Origin: Caulobacter segnis
GTDB taxonomy: Bacteria > Pseudomonadota > Alphaproteobacteria > Caulobacterales > Caulobacteraceae
Assembly (NCBI RefSeq): GCF_029543125.1
Contig: NZ_JARQWW010000002.1
Span: forward strand, 372,001 to 436,000
Reading direction: 5' to 3'
DNA length: 64,000 nucleotides
Both the position numbers and the translations under genes were made by a program. Shown here one piece after another: positions 9,543 to 17,206 of this stretch (its first letter is position 1; every line of letters starts with the position of its first letter). The notes beneath the pieces were generated by a model, which saw only the letters and a program-made list of their open reading frames with translations, made no database searches and was not told where the DNA came from.

Positions 9543-9639
9543 GCGTCACCAATCCCGATTTCGTCGTTCGAGCTTTGCCGCAGAATATCGTCTCAGCTCG
9601 GACAATGGGGTCGACGTGCGGTCCACTTTGTTCTGCTGA

Positions 9640-9742
9640 TCCCGTGGGCCGCCGCTACAGCGACTATGACATCCTCCTCGTGGTCAATCACGAGCAGCTG
9701 GCGGATTTCCCCGAGATCCGGGGAGAGGCCGAGCGCCATTGA
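9640..9742 (+). pseudogene. Fragment of a nucleotidyltransferase (MNT-type) gene
   Basis: The plus-strand reading ...GRRYSDYDILLVVNHEQL ends at 9742. It matches the core of minimal nucleotidyltransferases, where a Gly-Ser-x-Ala-Arg-Gly stretch precedes SDYDLLVV with the catalytic Asp pair. The GS signature upstream is lost and only about 30 residues remain. It sits immediately outside the Rieske gene, in the 314-bp stretch before the RES toxin where nothing else is recognisable. Probably a relic of a MNT/HEPN toxin-antitoxin pair, by inference. Confidence 0.5.
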
Positions 9743-9856
9743 GCTGCCAGGTGGATTGGTCGTCGAGATTTCGCAGGCCGGCTGACGGCGTCGGAGGAAC
9801 CTTCGCGTCGGGCGTGACGACCAATTCGGGCGCTCTCTGACAGAGTTGGCGGTGAC

Positions 9857-10558
9857 CTATGTTGTAGTTTGCTCGACTGAGGGCGCAGGCGATCCCGACC
9901 ATGTGAACCGGTACATCGCGCCCTGAGCGACGGATTGGACCACATAGGGGCGCAACGCCGCTAAGCAGACCCCTCCCGCATGCCGGACCGAGGGATAGAT
10001 GATGCCGTTCAAACCGGCGGCTCGGGCGTGTTCGGCTAGCGCATTGCCGATCGGATATCCGATCGTCTTGTCCGGGTGGAGCGAGTCGTGAGCGGGATGT
10101 GGGCGCAGGTCGAGGAACCTCCCCGACATGCTAGACCACATCTCGGTGTACTCGACGACGCCTTCAAGTTTGCCGGCGTCGGCGAGGAACTCCGTCATGT
10201 GAAACGCGACCTCGGCCATGCACGTTTTCGGGTCCAGCGCCGCATACCAGGCTCCGAGGTCCGCGCCGTTGTAACGGTTGGGGTCCCTCGGCTTGGCGTA
10301 GGCGAAGGACGCGTTGATGAAGGCGGCGTGCGGGACGCCGTAGACAAACTCCTTTGCGTTCAGCACAGACGTGCCGCGATCCTGGGCGACCAAGCGGGTG
10401 CTCGTGGCCCCTTCGATTTCGGCCAACGCGGAGATTTCGGCGGGATCGACGAGCATTTCCAGCACCGACGGCCGCAACTTGGCGCTCGCCACGAACCGGA
10501 CGGTCTTGGCGAAAGCGTCAGTAGTCAGCGTTAGGCCGTCGAGCACGTCAGACGCCAC
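9857..10558 (-). CDS. RES-domain toxin
   Basis: 233 residues, GTG start at 10558. The RES family is named for conserved Arg, Glu and Ser; here the block FNASFAYAKP...RYNGADLGAWYAAL...CMAEVAFHMTEF and the later GIIYPSVRHAGGVCLAAL carry these positions. Characterised RES toxins (MbcT, RES of Xre-RES pairs) destroy NAD+. The gene overlaps the end of its antitoxin gene by 11 bp, as is usual for these pairs. It lies downstream of a duplicated relaxase 3' end, so it probably came in as plasmid-type cargo. Confidence 0.9.
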   Translation of the reverse strand: MASDVLDGLTLTTDAFAKTVRFVASAKLRPSVLEMLVDPAEISALAEIEGATSTRLVAQDRGTSVLNAKEFVYGVPHAAFINASFAYAKPRDPNRYNGADLGAWYAALDPKTCMAEVAFHMTEFLADAGKLEGVVEYTEMWSSMSGRFLDLRPHPAHDSLHPDKTIGYPIGNALAEHARAAGLNGIIYPSVRHAGGVCLAALRPYVVQSVAQGAMYRFTWSGSPAPSVEQTTT

Positions 10559-10985
10559 CCCGTACGGCGTCGACCAGGCGGCGCACGTCCAGCATGAACG
10601 GGATGCCGTTTTCGATCATCGCGTCGATTGGCGTCCGGCGATCGAAGAGAGGCCCGCGGTTGGGCAGCCGCACCCATTCGTCCGCCATCTTATCGGCGAA
10701 GAGCAGGTTCAGGCCTTTGAAAATGCCGACGAGGACCGAGACGCGTGTCATTTGGTCCTGGTTAAGCACCAAGTCCTTCCCGCTCTTCACGCGGTCCCAG
10801 CTGCTTTCGGAAATTCCGATGAGCTTGGCGGCTTCGGCATTGGTCAGACCCCATTTCTTCGCCAGCGAGCGATAGGCTTTCAAGGCGACAGCACCGAGCC
10901 GAGCGCGGTCTTCCTCGCGGGCGAAGGTCTGCGGTTCCGCCCCTGGCCTTAGGGACGGATATCTCGTTTCCAAGGCGCTGTTCAT
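10548..10985 (-). CDS. Xre/MbcA/ParS-type antitoxin of the RES toxin
   Basis: 145 residues. The N-terminal half contains a helix-turn-helix (KWGLTNAEAAKLIGISESSW, then DRVKSGKD). The C-terminal half is the antitoxin toxin-binding domain (DQMTRVSVLVGIFKGLNLLF...EWVRLPN..PLF..RTPIDAM), the standard layout for antitoxins that neutralise RES toxins. The ATG at 10985 lies 3 bp from a palindromic operator, and the ribosome-binding GGAG is inside that operator. Autoregulation by the toxin-antitoxin complex is therefore likely. Confidence 0.92.
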   Translation of the reverse strand: MNSALETRYPSLRPGAEPQTFAREEDRARLGAVALKAYRSLAKKWGLTNAEAAKLIGISESSWDRVKSGKDLVLNQDQMTRVSVLVGIFKGLNLLFADKMADEWVRLPNRGPLFDRRTPIDAMIENGIPFMLDVRRLVDAVRGGV

Positions 10986-10987
10986 TT

Positions 10988-11025
10988 CGCATCTCCAGGT
11001 GCGTTAAATCGCATCTCTAGGTGCG
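10988..11025. promoter_or_regulatory. Tandem operator pair of the Xre-RES operon
   Basis: Two near-identical 16-bp imperfect palindromes, CGCATCTCCAGGTGCG (10988-11003) and CGCATCTCTAGGTGCG (11010-11025), are spaced 22 bp centre to centre, about two DNA turns. They abut the antitoxin start codon. The proximal copy contains the minus-strand Shine-Dalgarno GGAG. Binding of two Xre dimers on one DNA face is inferred. Confidence 0.75.
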
Positions 11026-11126
11026 GAAGTCCAGTAGCTTCGCAAAGGTTCCGTTTACAACGGCTGCCCGTTTCCACTGGGTCCGTGCGCCAAACGGTCG
11101 AGTCTGATGAGCTGACAAGTCCTCGC

Positions 11127-11492
11127 GTGATCCAGGCTCGCTCGGAAGGAAAGTTGATGTCTGAATACCTTAATGCCAAGGCGGCTTAACGGGACAGCTC
11201 CCGGTCCTGGTCCCTATGCCTGGCGGCGACCCGCTCGAGCGATCTGATCGTCTCGATGGATCTGGCCTCCTCCACCAACAGCTCCCTGCGCGTAAGCGGC
11301 GCTGGCATCCGGGCCACATAGTCCTGCAGCCGCTTGGCCAGATCCCGATCCTCGTGCGAGCCCATTCGCAAAAGATCGTCCGCGATCAGGAGATACTTGT
11401 CGCGTACCAGCCGCTGCGTCGATCTGATCCGCGCCTCCCAGGGTCGGCTGGCCACTGAGCGGCCTTTGACGATGTCGGACGCCTCATTGATC
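11127..11492 (-). repeat. Island direct repeat, left copy (relaxase 3' end)
   Basis: 366 bp matching 47907-48272 in the same orientation with about seven substitutions, seen by direct comparison; the offset is exactly 36,780 bp. It contains the last ~100 codons of a relaxase plus about 60 bp of downstream sequence. Similarity stops abruptly at CATTGATC (11492) on one side and near GTGATCCAGGCTCG (11127) on the other. Confidence 0.95.
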
Positions 11493-11494
11493 AC
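11186..11494 (-). pseudogene. Truncated relaxase, C-terminal fragment
   Basis: About 102 residues (INEASDIVKGRSVASRPWEA...HRDQDRELSR), almost identical to the C-terminal part of the relaxase pseudogene at 47966-48979. The catalytic N-terminal domain is absent. Sequence upstream of 11492 turns into an IS481-like fragment, which probably cut the gene. It cannot encode a working relaxase. Confidence 0.9.
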
Positions 11495-11499
11495 AGCGG

Positions 11500-11790
11500 A
11501 TCGGAGCGATGCGCCGCCGGCGGATGACGGGGCCGCTCATCGCCCGCTGATTGGGCATGGCCCGTTCGACCGTGGGCTTGGTCCTGCGCCGTCCGGCCTC
11601 GGCAAGCTTAAGATGCTTGAGCCAAGGTTGCGATCGGGCGCCACGAGCGCTCACGCGCCCTGCGATTGATCCACTTGGACATCAAGAAGCTCAATCGGTT
11701 CTGGACAGAGGGCCATCGCGCAACCGGCGACCGACGGCCTGGACGCTCCGAACGCGCCGGCTGGGCTGAAATGGGCGACCCGACGCCTTT
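11500..11790 (+). mobile_element. Degenerate IS481-family transposase fragment
   Basis: Three reading frames must be joined to recover the family pattern. RMTGPLIAR-stop-LGMARSTVGLVLRR gives the N-terminal helix-turn-helix; GLGKLKMLEPRLRSG follows in a second frame; LIHLDIKKLNRFWTEGHRA (from about 11664) gives the start of the DDE domain in a third. In intact IS481 transposases these run together with a helix-turn-helix and a VHIDIKKLG-type motif. An in-frame TGA and at least two frameshifts make it dead. No terminal inverted repeats are recognised. Confidence 0.7.
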
Positions 11791-11897
11791 CAGTGCTCGT
11801 TGGATGGCGTCTTCGCTGTCTCTGACGCGGACGCGGGCGTTTTCACCGCTCGAAATCCACGCGATCGAAGCGCGCATTTCTTTGTTCGCCGTAATTC

Positions 11898-11993
11898 GCT
11901 AATTTCCACCCTTCAGAATACGCTAAAATTATCCCGTCAAAATTAGCTAAAAATAGCACGACAAAATGTGCTAAAAATAACGCGTCAAACTAC
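11898..11993 (+). repeat. Four 24-bp tandem repeats (iteron/operator array)
   Basis: Four consecutive 24-bp units start at 11898, 11922, 11946 and 11970, each beginning GCTAA, with a consensus close to GCTAAAAATA-CACGTCAAAA-TAC. The later three are the most alike; the first is more diverged. The tract is AT-rich against a GC-rich background and ends about 100 bp before the Fic-fusion start codon. It may be a multi-site operator for the winged-helix part of that protein or an iteron set from a lost plasmid origin. Confidence 0.85.
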
Positions 11994-12090
11994 GCAGGAA
12001 TTCGCGCGGCGCACGTTCGAAAACGTCGTAGCGAAACACCAACGACAAATACCGCGCGCCGATGCGGTCAAAAGCTTTCGGGACTTAATC

Positions 12091-13623
12091 ATGGCGACGC
12101 CGCAGGAAAAGCTCGCGAACGCACTTGAGAAGCTGCGTCGCCTGCAGACCGCCGGCCATGCTGTGCTGCGCAGCGGACAGCTCGAACGTCGCGAACGCGA
12201 ACTGCTGGTCGAAAACGGTTTCATCGAGCCGATCATCAACGGCTGGTACGCGCCGGCCAATCCCGATGCGCCGCGCGGCGACACAACCGCCTGGTACGCC
12301 TCTTACTGGGATTTCGTCCGCACCTACCTGACAGAGCGGCTCGGAGACGAGTGGTCCTTGTCGCCGGAGCAATCGCTGTCGCTCCATGCCGGCCAATGGA
12401 GCGTGCCTGCCCAACTGCTGGTTCGCGCCCCCAATGGGCGCAACCAGAAGACCGACCTGATCCATGGCGCCTCGATCTACGAAGCGCGGCTGGATCCGGC
12501 CCGCGGGGAAGATCTGGTCGAGGTGGAGGGTCTGCGCGCCTATACGCCCGAGGCGGCGCTCGTGGCCGCCGGCCCGGGGGCCTATGTCAACGCGCCGACG
12601 GAGATGCGAACCGTCCTGTCACTTCAACGCGACGCCTCGGCGCTGCTGTCGCGGCTTCTCGACGGGCGCACCCATATCGCCGGACGATTGGCCGGCGCCT
12701 TTCGCAATATCGGCCGCAATCGGGACGCCGACGCGATCATCGCGGCGATGCGCAGCGCCGGCTACGACATTCGTGAGAACGATCCCTTCGAGACGCGGGT
12801 GGACGGCGCGGCCTTCGGGCGAGACCGCTCGGCCTATGCTCAACGTATTCGCCTGTTGTGGGAAAACTGGCGCGGGCCGGTCCGGGAGAACTTTCCGCCG
12901 CCGCCCAAGACGCCGATCGAGCCAGAGGGCTACCTGCAGGGCGTCGATGACCTCTATCAGACGGACGCCTATCACTCGCTTTCCATCGAAGGCTATCGGG
13001 TCAGCCCAGACCTGATCGAGCGTGTCCGCCGCGGCGCGTGGAACCCGCAGGTCAACGCCGACGACCGGCGCCTGGCCGACGGACTCGCCGCGCGAGGCTA
13101 TTGGGAAGCCTTTCAGGCAGTGCGCGCCAGCGTCCGCGATGTGCTGACCGGCGCCAATTGCGGTAAGGTCGCCGACCGCGACCACGGCGCCTGGTACCGG
13201 GCCTTGTTCTCGCCTAGCGTCCGGGCCGGTCTGCTCAAGCCCGCCAGTCTCGCCGGCTACCGCGGCGGCCGGGTGTTCATCAGCAAGTCGCGCCACGTGC
13301 CCATGCACGCCGACGGCGTGCGCGACGCCATGCCGGTCTTCTTCGAACTGCTCGCCGCCGAGCCCGATCCCGCCGTGCGCGTCGTCCTGGGGCACTTCAT
13401 CTTCGTCTACATTCACCCCTATGTGGACGGGAACGGACGCATGGGGCGCTTCTTGATGAACCTGATGATGGCAGCCGGCGGCTATCCTTGGACAGTCATT
13501 CCCGTGCAGGCGCGCGACGACTACATGACCGCCTTGGAAGCCGCCAGCCACAACGGGGACATAGTGCCCTTCGCACAGTTTCTAGCGCATCGCGTGGGAC
13601 GCGACGCGCCGACGGCGGAGTGA
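12091..13623 (+). CDS. Winged-helix (AbiEi-like)-Fic fusion protein
   Basis: 510 residues from ATG 12091. Residues 1-60 (LEKLRRLQTAGHAVLRSG, ENGFIEPIINGWYAP) resemble the winged-helix start of AbiEi-type antitoxin/regulators, followed by an AbiEi-like middle region. The C-terminal half is a Fic domain with the catalytic motif HPYVDGNGRMGR (His442), expected to transfer AMP or another nucleotide to target hydroxyls. An inhibitory motif S-x3-E-G is present at Ser296-Glu300-Gly301 ahead of the Fic core, so the enzyme is class II and probably self-inhibited. The frame is open upstream to a GTG at 11968, but that segment runs through the repeats and lacks a ribosome binding site. The domain fusion is inferred from pattern; the Fic part is certain. 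Confidence 0.88.
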   Translation: MATPQEKLANALEKLRRLQTAGHAVLRSGQLERRERELLVENGFIEPIINGWYAPANPDAPRGDTTAWYASYWDFVRTYLTERLGDEWSLSPEQSLSLHAGQWSVPAQLLVRAPNGRNQKTDLIHGASIYEARLDPARGEDLVEVEGLRAYTPEAALVAAGPGAYVNAPTEMRTVLSLQRDASALLSRLLDGRTHIAGRLAGAFRNIGRNRDADAIIAAMRSAGYDIRENDPFETRVDGAAFGRDRSAYAQRIRLLWENWRGPVRENFPPPPKTPIEPEGYLQGVDDLYQTDAYHSLSIEGYRVSPDLIERVRRGAWNPQVNADDRRLADGLAARGYWEAFQAVRASVRDVLTGANCGKVADRDHGAWYRALFSPSVRAGLLKPASLAGYRGGRVFISKSRHVPMHADGVRDAMPVFFELLAAEPDPAVRVVLGHFIFVYIHPYVDGNGRMGRFLMNLMMAAGGYPWTVIPVQARDDYMTALEAASHNGDIVPFAQFLAHRVGRDAPTAE

Positions 13624-13645
13624 GCGGCGTGAGAACCGAATTCGC

Positions 13646-13702
13646 CGTGGAGACGCCCTGGATGTAGGCCTCCTGGATCCCAGCGGTCAGCGCCTTCTCC
13701 GC
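13646..13702 (-). mobile_element. Relic of an IS256-family transposase
   Basis: A 19-codon minus-strand stretch reads AEKALTAGIQEAYIQGVST, which matches a conserved N-terminal segment of IS256-type transposases (AEKAL-x-A-x-IQEAYIQG-x-ST). No further transposase sequence is visible on either side. It directly follows the Fic gene. The rest of 13703-14040 shows no recognisable gene. Confidence 0.55.
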
Positions 13703-14050
13703 CAGCAGGAGGTAGAAGTTGCGGCCACAAAGGCGCTTGGCGCTTTGAAGGGTACGGCGCTGGCGTTCTCATGACGCTCATCGCGGCCGCGTTTTCGAGA
13801 TCAGCACCGGTCCAGCATGATCCGCGTTAAGAGTGCAAACACTTGCTTGCCGCGGCGTCCCCGCCCCGATGCTGAAGAGGGATGGCGCATAACGGCTCTA
13901 AGCCGCTGCTCGACAGGTCTGCTCTCGGTGCCGTTCAAGCCCTAACCAATAGGTCGCCTTTTGGGTGGGTGAACAGACTTCCCAACTCAGTCAGCATTGT
14001 TTGGCGAGCCAGAGTTGTGGTGCTCAGCTCCACGATGTAGTGGTGGCGAT

Positions 14051-14124
14051 GCATCAAGAGATCGGGCTCAGCCCGACGCCAACCTGCTCCCCGAGCAAGG
14101 TGGCGCTCCCACCAGGGGGGATGT
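14051..14124 (+). ncRNA. Candidate S-box-like (SAM-I clan) riboswitch upstream of metA
   Basis: A four-helix junction can be drawn by eye. P1 is GCATC (14051-14055) with GATGT (14120-14124). J1/2 is AAGAG, identical to the S-box signature AUCAAGAG. P2 is TCGGGC-TCA-GCCCGA (14062-14076). P3 is built from CGCC-A-ACCT...AGGT-GGCG (14077-14105) with an inner GCTC/GAGC hairpin, echoing the S-box GCAACC/AAGGTGC pair. P4 is CTCCC-ACCA-GGGGG (14106-14119). P2 is shorter than in standard SAM-I and lacks the usual kink-turn. It lies about 70 nt upstream of metA. A stem GCGTCC/GGACGT (14163-14168 with 14185-14190) partly covers the metA ribosome-binding region and could be the translational switch. Confidence 0.55.
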
Positions 14125-14192
14125 GGCCGAGGCGGCAACGAAACGGGTGATCCGACTTCCTTGCGTCCGCATCGATGACGAGGAGGACGTGC

Positions 14193-15116
14193 ATGCCAAT
14201 CAAGATCCCAGACACCCTGCCAGCGCGCGCCACACTCGAGGCCGAAGGCGTTGTGCTGATGCGCGAGACCGATGCCACGCGCCAGGATATCCGCCCTCTG
14301 CGGATCGGCCTGCTGAACCTGATGCCGGACAAGCCTAAGACCGAGACCCAGTTCGCGCGCCTTCTGGGCGCGACGCCGCTGCAGGTCGAGCTTTCCCTAG
14401 TCCAGCTGGCCACCCACATCTCGCGCAACACCTCGGCCGATCACTTGGCCGCCTTCTACCGAACTTGGGACGAGGTGGCGCACGAACGGTTCGACGGCTT
14501 CATCATCACCGGCGCGTCGGTCGAGACCCTGCCGTTTGAGGGCGTAGGCTACTGGGACGAGCTGCGGCGTATCCTGGACTGGACCCAGGAGCACGTGCAC
14601 AGCTGCCTGACCATCTGTTGGGGCGCGCAGGCGGCGCTGCGGCATTTCCATGGCGTGGGCAAGCACGTACTGGCCGAGAAGCGCTCGGGGGTCTATGCCC
14701 ACACTCTGGTCGCGCCATCCTCGCCCTATCTGCGAGGGCTCGCCGACGAGATTGACGTGCCGGTCTCGCGCTGGAGCGAGGTGCGGCCCGAGGACCTGCC
14801 GGCCGGGGCTGGGCTGAAGGTGCTGCTGGAGTCCGAGGAGGCGGGATTGTGTCTGATCGAGGACCCGGCCCGCCGGTCACTGCACATGTTCAACCACCTG
14901 GAATACGACGCCACGACCCTGGCCGAGGAATATGTCCGCGACCGGGCCAAGGACCCGATGACGCCAGTTCCGGCCCATTACTTCCCGAGCGGCGACTCGG
15001 GGCGTGCGCCGCGCAACCGTTGGCGTAGCCATGCCCACCTGCTGTTCGCTAACTGGATCAACGAGATTTATCAGACGACGCCATTCGATCCTCGCGCGAT
15101 CGGCAGAGGCCGCTAG
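14193..15116 (+). CDS. metA: Homoserine O-acyltransferase
   Basis: 307 residues from ATG 14193, preceded by GAGGAGG. It is the first committed enzyme of methionine synthesis from homoserine. The MetA family motifs are visible: [11 protein letters not shown] at the N-terminus, [35 protein letters not shown], the catalytic nucleophile in [10 protein letters not shown] (Cys), and [13 protein letters not shown] carrying the catalytic His and Glu. Whether it uses acetyl- or succinyl-CoA cannot be told reliably here. It is isolated between mobile-element relics and an unknown membrane protein, so it looks like island cargo; a chromosomal metX elsewhere is possible. Control by the upstream RNA is inferred. 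Confidence 0.95.
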   Translation: MPIKIPDTLPARATLEAEGVVLMRETDATRQDIRPLRIGLLNLMPDKPKTETQFARLLGATPLQVELSLVQLATHISRNTSADHLAAFYRTWDEVAHERFDGFIITGASVETLPFEGVGYWDELRRILDWTQEHVHSCLTICWGAQAALRHFHGVGKHVLAEKRSGVYAHTLVAPSSPYLRGLADEIDVPVSRWSEVRPEDLPAGAGLKVLLESEEAGLCLIEDPARRSLHMFNHLEYDATTLAEEYVRDRAKDPMTPVPAHYFPSGDSGRAPRNRWRSHAHLLFANWINEIYQTTPFDPRAIGRGR

Positions 15117-15207
15117 GCCGTAGGTCAGCGAGTCTTCGCAAGGTCATTGTGGCGCTGATCTGCCAGCAGGCGAGGGAGGCGTGAGCGGGCCTAACGGTCA
15201 AACAAGC

Positions 15208-15621
15208 TCAGTGCTCATCTCTGAATAGTCGACCCAGAAGCTCGGCCGACATGACAGCCAAGACTATTATGGGAAGGCCTACATAGACGCCGAGGACAAG
15301 CGCCAGACCAAGCGGGCCGCCTTCGTCGAAGCGTCCAGATTTGGTCAGAGTAACGATGCTGGCGATCAGAACCAGCAGCAGCCACCAGGCCAAGGAAGTT
15401 AGGGTTGCAGTCCGTGCCCGAGCCAGAAGGCGTGGCTCTGTGGCGGCGAAAACGGCGATGGCCAACGCCGACATAGCGATGAAGAGGCCGCCTGCGAAGC
15501 GCGATGCGAAAGCGCCTGTCCAGGCAAAGACCGTGAAGGTCGCCAAGGCGGCCCCACCGAGACTGGCTGCTATGCGGCGGGCATTCGCGCGGACGAGAAG
15601 GACCGGATGGGGGGATGCCAT
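15208..15621 (-). CDS. Small integral membrane protein of unknown function
   Basis: 137 residues from the ATG at 15621 (MASPHPVLLVRANARR). Four hydrophobic helices are visible: AASLGGAALATFTVFAWTGA, FAGGLFIAMSALAIAVFAA, SLAWWLLLVLIASIVTL and LALVLGVYVGLPIIVLAVM. No catalytic or transport motif is recognised. Upstream in-frame codons to 15702 lack hydrophobic or conserved character. It stands alone between metA and the HNH gene. Confidence 0.75.
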   Translation of the reverse strand: MASPHPVLLVRANARRIAASLGGAALATFTVFAWTGAFASRFAGGLFIAMSALAIAVFAATEPRLLARARTATLTSLAWWLLLVLIASIVTLTKSGRFDEGGPLGLALVLGVYVGLPIIVLAVMSAELLGRLFRDEH

Positions 15622-15939
15622 GGGTTGCACGCTAACTTGACCATTGAGTGCCCGACAAGGCGGATCCTTGGAAGCGCTGACTAGGGTCGAAGTCCGACCC
15701 AAACATTGCTGGGCTGAACATTAGAGTCTTGGCTTGGCGTTTGGCGGTAGGCCGTTCTCGGCTCGCAGCGGTCGTCCCCAGAGTCTGCGTAGGAGCGGGT
15801 TCGATCTGGCAAAACTTCTGGCAGCTGACCGCCTACCAAGCTTAACCGTGACCCTTTGACGCTGACGGCTTCAGTTGTGGCGCCTTGAGACAACTCGCCT
15901 GCCTTGCAATTCTTCTCAAGGGCGTGGGAAGTGCATACG
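15622..15939. other. 318-bp intergenic stretch without a supported gene
   Basis: Short open frames occur on both strands, but none has a plausible ribosome binding site and recognisable protein pattern. It probably carries the promoters for the divergent membrane-protein and HNH genes. Confidence 0.5.
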
Positions 15940-16851
15940 ATGAAGGCGATCCTCGATACGAAGCCGGAGTCAGCCTACGACGACGAGATTGCCGGTCGAT
16001 ATCATTTCCCGTCGCGGTATCTCGGCGTCATGAGTCGATGTGTGGGCGACTGGGTCGTGTTCCGCCGTCCGCGAGCAGGCGGTGAAGGTATCGCCTATTT
16101 CGCCGTCGGCCGTGTGGCCGGCATCACTCCCGACACGACGACGCCCGGCCACCACTACGCGGTTATCGCCGACTTTTTGGCGTTCGACCGGCCAGTTCCC
16201 TGGCGGGTAGACGGGAAGTACGCGGAAGCCGCGTTGCGAAAGATCACCAACGTCCCGCAGGTAGGGCTATTTCTTCGAGGCAAGTCCGTCCGCGAGTTGG
16301 AGGAGGCCGATTTCGTCGCGATCATCGAGACGGGCCTTTCCGAGACGTCGGACCCCACTAATGCCAGGATGCTGGGTCTCGACCAGCGAAGCGTTGATGA
16401 GGCGACCTGGAACCTGGTGAATGCCCCGCCGGAGATACCCGAGCGGGGTGTGGTGGAGATGCTCGTGAATCGCAAGGTGCGGGACGCGAACTTCCGTCGA
16501 GCTGTGTGCCGCGCCTATGATGATCGATGTGCGGTGACCGGGTTGAAGATCGTCAACGGCGGCGGCCGATCCGAAGTACAGGCTGCCCATATTCTTCCTG
16601 TCGCAGATGGTGGTCCCGACATTGTCCAAAACGGCATCGCACTGTCGGCGACGGCTCATTGGCTTTTCGACAGGCATCTCATCTCGATCGACGTCAACAT
16701 GCGCCTGCTGGTTTCTCACAATAAGGTGCCGGCGGAGTTGCGGCAGCTCTTCGCGCCCCAGGCGGAACGCATCCTCCTTCCGAAGGACTCGCGGATGTGG
16801 CCGAGCTCATCGTTCGTGGCTGCTCACCGGGAGCGGTTTGCCGGCGTCTGA
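15940..16851 (+). CDS. HNH endonuclease with N-terminal reader-like domain
   Basis: 303 residues from ATG 15940 (GGGAAG 8-10 bp upstream). The C-terminal half is an HNH nuclease domain of the restriction type: FRRAVCRAYDDRCAVTGLK, VQAAHILPVADGG (His of HNH), then NGIALSATAHWLFDRHLISID (Asn and His). The N-terminal ~110 residues (FPSRYLGVMSRCVGDWVVFRR...YFAVGRVAGI) look like a beta-rich PUA/EVE-type fold that could recognise modified or specific bases; that is inference. It lies 355 bp upstream of a cytosine methyltransferase in the same direction, so it may be the restriction partner of that enzyme or a stand-alone modification-dependent nuclease. Confidence 0.88.
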   Translation: MKAILDTKPESAYDDEIAGRYHFPSRYLGVMSRCVGDWVVFRRPRAGGEGIAYFAVGRVAGITPDTTTPGHHYAVIADFLAFDRPVPWRVDGKYAEAALRKITNVPQVGLFLRGKSVRELEEADFVAIIETGLSETSDPTNARMLGLDQRSVDEATWNLVNAPPEIPERGVVEMLVNRKVRDANFRRAVCRAYDDRCAVTGLKIVNGGGRSEVQAAHILPVADGGPDIVQNGIALSATAHWLFDRHLISIDVNMRLLVSHNKVPAELRQLFAPQAERILLPKDSRMWPSSSFVAAHRERFAGV

Positions 16852-17206
16852 CCAAAAAACGGCTCATCGATTCCGTTGGGAAGGTCCGCTCTCCGCGTCG
16901 TTAAACTACGAGCATTTAACGGAGGCGATCTTTCGCCGCTGGCGGGTGAAGGGTGCGACAATCCAGCGGGGCAGCGATTGGAGCTTCGTAGTGGGGGCTC
17001 CGCGTATTCGCGAAGTAGCTGTAGCGGTTAGGGGTTGGTTGCGCACGCTTAGCGAGAGCAGAATCGTTTCTTCGTGTTAACGATACGGACACAGTTAGCG
17101 AAGCAAGCTAAACTCCCGGACACGGTTCCGGCCGAGGTTGCAGAGGCTGTCGTTGGGGGCGGGTTATAGCAATGCTGGAAACGCGCCAGCGCCGAGAGAG
17201 CGCGCT
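16852..17206 (+). other. 355-bp region before the methyltransferase operon
   Basis: No gene is supported. A short plus-strand frame (LNYEHLTEAIFRRWRVKGA..., to about 17080) has protein-like composition but no start signal. CGGACACAGTT (17086 area) and CGGACACGGTT (17116 area) form a direct repeat that could be a regulatory site for the operon. Confidence 0.4.

Noticed and set aside
10982-11179. 65-codon minus-strand frame upstream of the Xre gene
   Set aside because: It overlaps the operator pair and its first 20 codons are just the duplicated sequence downstream of the relaxase; no sign of a real protein.
11898-11993. Tandem repeats considered as a CRISPR array
   Set aside because: The units are contiguous 24-mers with no spacers and no cas genes nearby.
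11968-12090. Earlier GTG start for the Fic fusion
   Set aside because: The added 41 codons run through the repeat array and have no ribosome binding site; the ATG at 12091 starts the recognisable domain.
15681-15893. 70-codon minus-strand frame between the membrane protein and the HNH gene
   Set aside because: No start signal, no recognisable pattern, and composition unlike the flanking genes.
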